Shown here: positions 30,525 to 35,179 of the stretch, in pieces
Numbering within the stretch: position 1 is the first letter of the stretch
Layout of the letters: every line of letters begins with the position of its first letter
Origin: UBA9715 sp045614225
GTDB taxonomy: Bacteria; Actinomycetota; Coriobacteriia; Coriobacteriales; Eggerthellaceae
Length of the DNA stretch: 35,179 nt
Direction of reading: 5' to 3'
Assembly (NCBI GenBank): GCA_045614225.1
Contig: JAZLCO010000058.1
Coordinates: 1 to 35,179 of the forward strand
Notes under the pieces: generated by a model
The model's database searches: none
Seen by the model: only the letters and a program-made list of their open reading frames with translations
Told to the model about the DNA's origin: nothing
Translations under genes and position numbers: made by a program

Positions 30525-30553
30525 AGGGGCAGCTTAGGCTGCCCCTTATTGTT
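30525..30553 (+). terminator. Terminator of the molybdoenzyme operon
   Basis: AGGGGCAGC (30525-30533) pairs with GCTGCCCCT (30538-30546) around TTAG, followed by TATTGTT. Confidence 0.8.
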
Positions 30554-30561
30554 ATCTTTGC

Positions 30562-30567
30562 TATAAT
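30562..30567 (+). promoter_or_regulatory. -10 box for the 107-aa unknown gene
   Basis: Perfect TATAAT, 55 bases before ATG 30623 and just after the preceding terminator. Confidence 0.5.
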
Positions 30568-30622
30568 CTCTTCGTTCACTTTTAGAAACAGGTTTTGCTA
30601 TTGAGGAAGGTGCAGATTTTCT

Positions 30623-30946
30623 ATGGCAACAGAAGAAGAGATCAAAGCTGAACCCCGCCTTACAGATGAGCAGGAAGTCATCTTATACAATATCACGCTA
30701 AGGCAGGATGAGCTTGGACGCGTTCAGACTAACGTGCTCTATAGCAAGATTGAGAACGACCCTGTTTACAAGGAATTGATCGACCGTGAATTCCTGACCT
30801 ATCAGCTTTACGATTTCGGCGGTCCTGACGCTCCGAAGGTTGTCAATCTTATTGTCACCCTCAAGGGCATGCGCTACTGCATCATCTATGCAGATGAAAT
30901 CGAGCCAAAGCTTCGTTGGGACGTATCTGGCAGGCGCCGTTACTAA
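30623..30946 (+). CDS. Hypothetical protein, 107 aa
   Basis: Function unknown. A soluble, charged protein: an acidic helical first half (EEEIKAEPRLTDEQEVILYN, then LYSKIENDPVYKELIDREFL) and a beta-rich second half (VVNLIVTLKGMRYCIIYADE) ending in basic GRRRY. GAGGAAGGTG lies about 11 bases before ATG 30623, a rather long spacing. It has its own -10 and terminator. No motif allows a function to be assigned. Confidence 0.75.
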   Translation: MATEEEIKAEPRLTDEQEVILYNITLRQDELGRVQTNVLYSKIENDPVYKELIDREFLTYQLYDFGGPDAPKVVNLIVTLKGMRYCIIYADEIEPKLRWDVSGRRRY

Positions 30947-30963
30947 TCAAACCCAACACTTAT

Positions 30964-30989
30964 AAAGCCCGCAGAGATGCGGGCTTTTT
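30964..30989 (+). terminator. Rho-independent terminator
   Basis: AAAGCCCGCA-GAGA-TGCGGGCTTT followed by TT, directly after the 107-aa gene. Confidence 0.92.
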
Positions 30990-31000
30990 GTTTGAATAGA

Positions 31001-31033
31001 ATGGTACAAAGTTCCCTGGGAACGGTGTGCCAT
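31001..31033. repeat. Second copy of the TGGCACA...TGTGCCA palindrome
   Basis: ATGGTACA and TGTGCCAT flank a perfect GTTCCCTGGGAAC core. It matches the element at 17213-17247 in size and core. Confidence 0.7.
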
Positions 31034-31172
31034 TTTGTTTTAGAGTTGCGCTTGCAGATCTCTCTTCATAGTAAGTACTCGTTAGTGCATAAAACAAGAA
31101 TCAACCCATGGTTCTTTTGTATAATCAATCGAGAAAAAAACCGAGTTCAAGTAAAGAAACCAGAGGTTTGTT

Positions 31173-33431
31173 TTGGCAATTGGAGATGGTGTTTCAGCGC
31201 TCGCGGAACTGGGCGTGACATTCGGCGGGTTCACGCCGACGGCTATAGATGGCGTCGCCTTATCAAAGCAATATGTTGAGCAGCTGGCCATTGCAGATGA
31301 GAAGCGAAAGAGGGCAGCGCGTAGGAAACGCGAGCTCGATCTTGCTCGAACTTCTAAGCCAAAACAATTCAAGGATGAAGTTGGTAACGCTTGGACCTAT
31401 GTCGTCATAGACGATTCGGTTGTACGGATAGTTGCATGTGTGTCATCGGCTAAGAAGCTTGTTATCCCCGATACGATTGATGGCATGCCCGTCCGTGCAA
31501 TTGGCCCCGATGCATGTTCTCGAAATGATTTCGTTGAAGAAGTAGTTTGTCCGGATTCGATCGAGACAATCGGTTCATGCGCATTCAGATTCAACTCTAA
31601 TTTGAAGCGTGTCAAGTTCCCCGAAACATTGACCGAATACTCGTCATCATGGCTCTCGCATTGTCAAAAAATGGAAGAGCTCGTTCTTCCAGGTTCCCTC
31701 AATGTCATCGATCTTGCCGTGTTTGACAATCCGGGGCTTCGAAAGCTGCGCATTGGCTCTTACGTCAACGAGATAGTTCCTGGCGCATTTCAAAAGACGC
31801 GCCTTGAATCGATCGAAATCGATGATAGCAACCCCTTCATCTTCACTGATGGCGATGCGATTTACACGAAAGATGGCAATGTGCTGTTGGCTCTGGCCAG
31901 ACCGATTGATTGCTATCGGGTAAAAGATGGTTGCATCGCAATAGGGAAGAAAGCTTTCAACAATATCGAATCCCTCAAAAGCGTTGAGGTGCCCGAAGGT
32001 GTCAAGATTCTTGGTGAGTTTGCATTCGCTCATTCTGGTCTCGAAACATTCAAGTCACCACTGTCGCTCGAAGTTATCAGCGAGAAAGCGTTTTTCTATT
32101 GCAAGAAACTCAGGTCAATCGAGTTGAACGAGGGTTTGACCATTATTGGAGATTCCGCGTTCGAACAATCGGCCCTCGAAGCTTTGCATATTCCTGCGAG
32201 CATTGAGCGCATCGGAGCTTCGATGACGAAAGCGACGAACATCATTCATTCAGGCCCTGACTGCACGATAGAGATTGACGAGGCTGCGCCTTCTTTGTTC
32301 CTCGATGGCGAAGGCGGTCTTTACCGAAAGGAAGACGATGGCGTACACATGGTGCAGCTCATATACCGGGAAGCCGAAGAGTATGCAGCTTGGCCTGGCG
32401 TCGAGATCGTTGATGACTATGCTTTTGCCTATCATTCCTCAATCAAACATGTGACCTTGCCCGATGGGCTCAGGCGCATCGGAACAAGTGCTTTTAGGTG
32501 CAGCGGTTCGTTGGCTCGTGTCGATATACCTGATTCAGTCAAGTACATCGGAAACGAGGCATTCCTCGATACGTCTCTTGAATCCTTCAGGGTTCCTGCG
32601 TCACTTGATTTTCTTGGTAGGAATGCGCTCGTCACTCAAGCGGCACATCATGGCGACCGTCGACCTTCTCTCCATACGCTCGAAGTAGCTGAGGGGAACG
32701 AGAAGTTCTACATTTCTTCGGGCATGCTGTGCCGTCGCAATGCCAAATCGTCGAGTGTGGTGATGTTCTCGAGCAGCGAACCTCATGTGGTCATTCCTGA
32801 CGAGGTTGACCGCATCGAGGACTATGCATTCAACAATGCACGAGATATCGAATACTTGGAGTTGCGTCCGGGCTTAAGCACTATCGGAACAAATGGATTG
32901 ACGGTATGGTGCTGGATCGAGCACATTCATATCGAGACGTCGCAACCATACGAAGATCGCACTTCCTTTGATTTCTACTTCCCGAACACGAGTAAAGGCG
33001 TTCACAGCATTTCTCAAGGAATCGGCGGAGCCAGTTGGGTGAATGTGCCGGGCATTGTGGTGCAGTACGATAACAGCATTGCAAGTGCGCACGACTACAA
33101 TTCGCCGCGCAACTCGGACAGCATTTCCATTTACGAGCAGGTTTCCAAAATCGTGGCGCGTCTTGACGATCCGATTCTATTGACGAAAACGAATCGAAAT
33201 CTGTTCGAACGTGTGCTGAGCTGGCATATCGTAGAAATCTGCGTAGATATCGCCCGTAACGACGATCGCTATCTCATAGACCGTCTGCTTGATTTCGGAT
33301 ACATCAACGAGGATAATCTCGAAGAGATAATTGCGGCAGTGAACAAACTTCAAGACGCTGCGATGACGGGATATCTGCTCGAAGCAAAGCGGCTTCGCTT
33401 CAATCGAAGCGCATTCGATTTCGATTTATAG
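31173..33431 (+). CDS. Intracellular BspA-type leucine-rich-repeat protein
   Basis: A 752 aa protein built mostly of LRR_5 (BspA/Treponema type) repeats, e.g. VIPDTIDGMPVRAIGPDAC, VVCPDSIETIGSCAFRF, LKSVEVPEGVKILGEFAF, HVTLPDGLRRIGTSAF and ARVDIPDSVKYIGNEAF. Unlike most members it has no signal peptide, membrane anchor or cell-wall signal; the N terminus has a basic helix (ADEKRKRAARRKRELDLAR). The last 100 residues form a helical domain (FERVLSWHIVEICVDIAR). The TTG at 31173 is chosen for AGAGG seven bases upstream. Base composition is more AT-rich than the neighbours, which hints at transfer. Seven bases separate it from the VWA gene, so the two are one unit, and a cytoplasmic protein-binding role is likely. 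Confidence 0.85.
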   Translation: MAIGDGVSALAELGVTFGGFTPTAIDGVALSKQYVEQLAIADEKRKRAARRKRELDLARTSKPKQFKDEVGNAWTYVVIDDSVVRIVACVSSAKKLVIPDTIDGMPVRAIGPDACSRNDFVEEVVCPDSIETIGSCAFRFNSNLKRVKFPETLTEYSSSWLSHCQKMEELVLPGSLNVIDLAVFDNPGLRKLRIGSYVNEIVPGAFQKTRLESIEIDDSNPFIFTDGDAIYTKDGNVLLALARPIDCYRVKDGCIAIGKKAFNNIESLKSVEVPEGVKILGEFAFAHSGLETFKSPLSLEVISEKAFFYCKKLRSIELNEGLTIIGDSAFEQSALEALHIPASIERIGASMTKATNIIHSGPDCTIEIDEAAPSLFLDGEGGLYRKEDDGVHMVQLIYREAEEYAAWPGVEIVDDYAFAYHSSIKHVTLPDGLRRIGTSAFRCSGSLARVDIPDSVKYIGNEAFLDTSLESFRVPASLDFLGRNALVTQAAHHGDRRPSLHTLEVAEGNEKFYISSGMLCRRNAKSSSVVMFSSSEPHVVIPDEVDRIEDYAFNNARDIEYLELRPGLSTIGTNGLTVWCWIEHIHIETSQPYEDRTSFDFYFPNTSKGVHSISQGIGGASWVNVPGIVVQYDNSIASAHDYNSPRNSDSISIYEQVSKIVARLDDPILLTKTNRNLFERVLSWHIVEICVDIARNDDRYLIDRLLDFGYINEDNLEEIIAAVNKLQDAAMTGYLLEAKRLRFNRSAFDFDL

Positions 33432-33438
33432 GTGTTGC

Positions 33439-35112
33439 ATGGCTTTTAGGATAGATGAGAAGCAAGCGCGCTGGGAGCGTGCGGTCAAGCTGGCTGACGA
33501 GGTTCTTGATGAGAGTCGCGTCCAGCTCATGCTGAAGTTCCGTTTCCTCGACATGGCGTTGTGGCGGATGCAGCCCGAACCGTCGAGCATCAAAGGCCGC
33601 TACGCGATGGCGACTGATGGCAAGAAGGTTTATTACGAGCCGTATTCGGTGCTCAACAGGTTTGACGAGTCGTTTAACGACATGATTCGCGATTACCTGC
33701 ATATGGTCATGCATTGCATATTCCGCCATCCATATGACGAGGCGCATCGCGATCACCGTTCGTGGTGGCTGGCCTGCGACATTGTTGCGGAAAGCGTGGC
33801 AATGGAGATGTGCGGCGGCCGCTTTGATTGCGATGACGACAAGGCGCGCAAGGCGGCGCTATCCGAGTTGCGGCTATTATGCGGCAACATCATGCCGGGT
33901 AAGCTCTATGCATTGTTCGAGAAGACCTACAAGGCACCATATGGCAAGTCGCATATGGGACTGACAGTTGAGAAGCTTAACGAATATGCGTCGCTATTCG
34001 AACGGGACAACCATGAAGCTTGGCCTGCGTATGTAAAAGCAGAGCGAGAAGAGGTTCCTGGCGATATCGAGGAGCTTGCGCAGCCTGATGACAATGCCGA
34101 CGAAGAGTCCCAGATGCAGCAGGAAATGTTCGTCAGCGATGGCGAGGATGCGCCTGAGGACGTCGATACGCAGGAAATCGAGCGTCCTGAGGCGACGGAT
34201 TCCTCAAACGAGGGTGACGACGACGCAGAGGGAACGTCTGAAGATGCCCAAGACATCGACAACAGCGTCGATGACGAAGGCGAGAACATCGAAGACGATT
34301 GGCATGGTGCTTCGAGCGAAGATGACCATGACGATGAGGTCAAGGACGAGAAGTCCGAAGAAGAGCGTGATTGGGAAGAAATAGCCAAGCAAATCGAGAT
34401 GAACCTCGAGTCGTTCTCGAAGGAATGGGGCGAAGAGGCTGGAAGTCTCATTGCCAGCTTGGCCATAGCCAATCGCAAGAAATACGATTACAGCGATTTC
34501 CTGCGTCGGTTCACGACGTTGTCGGAAGAGATGAAGATCAACGACGACGAGTACGACTACATCTTCTACACCTACGGTCTCGAGCTGTACGGCAACATGC
34601 CGCTTGTCGAGCCGCTCGAGTACAAGGAGACGCAGCGCATCCGTGATTTCGTGATCTGCATCGACACGTCGGAATCCTGTCGCGGTGATTTGGTGCGCAA
34701 GTTCGTGGAGCACACGTTCAGCATCATGAAGAAGCAAGAGGATTACGCACACGAGATCAACGTACACATCATCCAATGCGATGCGAAGGTTCAGGCAGAT
34801 CAGAAAGTAACCGATTTGCGTGACATAGATGTGTTCATGGACGGGTTCTTCATCCGCGGCATGGGCGGCACTGACTTCCGACCTGCGTTCGCGTACGTCA
34901 ACCAGTTGGTCGAACGCGGCGAGCTACCTGACATGAAGGGCCTGATCTACTTCACTGACGGTTTGGGGCAGTTTCCCGACAAGGCGCAGGACTACGATGT
35001 TGCGTTCGTGTTCATGGACAACGGCGAGGAACACATTCCCACCGTCCCGCCATGGGCGATGCGCATCATCATCGACGAAGAGGGAATTAACCGCTTCAAG
35101 AGCGGATTGTAA
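33439..35112 (+). CDS. DUF2201-type VWA protein with degenerate metallopeptidase domain
   Basis: A 557 aa cytoplasmic protein in three parts. Residues 1-190 match the metallopeptidase-like domain of COG3864/DUF2201 proteins: HMVMHCIFRH (H88, H92, H97) and LACDIVAE keep the family's spacing, but the catalytic Glu of HExxH is Met89. Residues about 205-320 are an extremely acidic, low-complexity linker. The C-terminal VWA-like domain has a complete metal site: DTSES (D409, S411, S413), GGTD and TDG. Such proteins normally work with a MoxR-family AAA+ ATPase; none is upstream, so it may follow beyond the window. The ATG at 33439 lies seven bases after the LRR gene, without a strong ribosome site, suggesting coupling. 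Confidence 0.87.
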   Translation: MAFRIDEKQARWERAVKLADEVLDESRVQLMLKFRFLDMALWRMQPEPSSIKGRYAMATDGKKVYYEPYSVLNRFDESFNDMIRDYLHMVMHCIFRHPYDEAHRDHRSWWLACDIVAESVAMEMCGGRFDCDDDKARKAALSELRLLCGNIMPGKLYALFEKTYKAPYGKSHMGLTVEKLNEYASLFERDNHEAWPAYVKAEREEVPGDIEELAQPDDNADEESQMQQEMFVSDGEDAPEDVDTQEIERPEATDSSNEGDDDAEGTSEDAQDIDNSVDDEGENIEDDWHGASSEDDHDDEVKDEKSEEERDWEEIAKQIEMNLESFSKEWGEEAGSLIASLAIANRKKYDYSDFLRRFTTLSEEMKINDDEYDYIFYTYGLELYGNMPLVEPLEYKETQRIRDFVICIDTSESCRGDLVRKFVEHTFSIMKKQEDYAHEINVHIIQCDAKVQADQKVTDLRDIDVFMDGFFIRGMGGTDFRPAFAYVNQLVERGELPDMKGLIYFTDGLGQFPDKAQDYDVAFVFMDNGEEHIPTVPPWAMRIIIDEEGINRFKSGL

Positions 35113-35179
35113 GGCAAGAACGAGCGAGTCGGTGCCCTGACCTCCGATTCACTCGTAGGTATAGAAAGGATTTGAGCGC

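Noticed and set aside
35161..35179. Start of a MoxR ATPase gene at the right edge
   Set aside because: AAAGGA is followed by TTG after one base, too close for initiation; too little sequence remains to call a gene.

Overview
The window is a dense, GC-rich chromosomal segment with 31 protein genes on both strands, short intergenic gaps, Shine-Dalgarno sites of the AGGAGG type, and several GTG or TTG starts. I see no rRNA, tRNA, CRISPR array, phage gene or intact insertion sequence. The gene content suggests a strictly anaerobic gut-type actinobacterium of the class Coriobacteriia, probably near Eggerthella or Slackia: meso-diaminopimelate dehydrogenase, a FusA2-like EF-G, a PaaK/ACT pair, an AAHS-type transporter and a DMSO-reductase-family molybdoenzyme. 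This placement is inferred from gene content, not from a marker gene.

Layout. 1-5.1 kb: a small unknown protein, an Mrp/ApbC Fe-S carrier ATPase, an MtaD-like deaminase and an EF-G paralogue. 5.3-8.8 kb: a UshA-like nucleotidase whose Tat/lipoprotein signal is broken by a 4-base repeat, a PhnP-like metallo-beta-lactamase-fold enzyme, and a YgjP-like protein that has lost its zinc site. 9.0-14.3 kb: PaaK plus ACT protein, a repeat-rich gene-free stretch, then NadE (with a decayed glutaminase domain) behind a flippase. 14.5-18.5 kb: Ddh, an FKBP, serine acetyltransferase, QueD and ThrH. 18.5-20.9 kb: an operon of a Trm9-like methyltransferase and Elp3, divergent from an SDR. 21-27 kb: small unknown proteins, a large AAHS-type MFS transporter with a long leader, a zinc-ribbon mini-protein, and a Cys-rich protein coupled to a second FKBP. 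27.4-30.5 kb: a three-gene molybdoenzyme operon. 30.6-35.1 kb: a small unknown protein, an intracellular leucine-rich-repeat protein and a DUF2201-type VWA protein.

Two loci stand out. First, the molybdoenzyme (27431-30491): the catalytic subunit has lost all four cysteines of the N-terminal [4Fe-4S] site, and its ferredoxin-like partner has lost nearly all of its cluster cysteines. This points to a cluster-free Mo/W enzyme that keeps its electron-transfer subunit only as a scaffold. The MFS transporter and possibly the SDR may serve the same (perhaps aromatic) substrate. Second, the Trm9-like/Elp3 operon looks like a bacterial version of the eukaryotic Elongator-Trm9 route to mcm5U34 in tRNA.

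A recurring theme is conserved folds with missing catalytic residues: the YgjP-like protein, the NadE glutaminase domain, the DUF2201 metallopeptidase domain, the G4 motif of the EF-G paralogue and the Fe-S sites of the molybdoenzyme. Intergenic DNA carries at least three families of palindromic repeats and one array of a GTCCATGGAC decamer.
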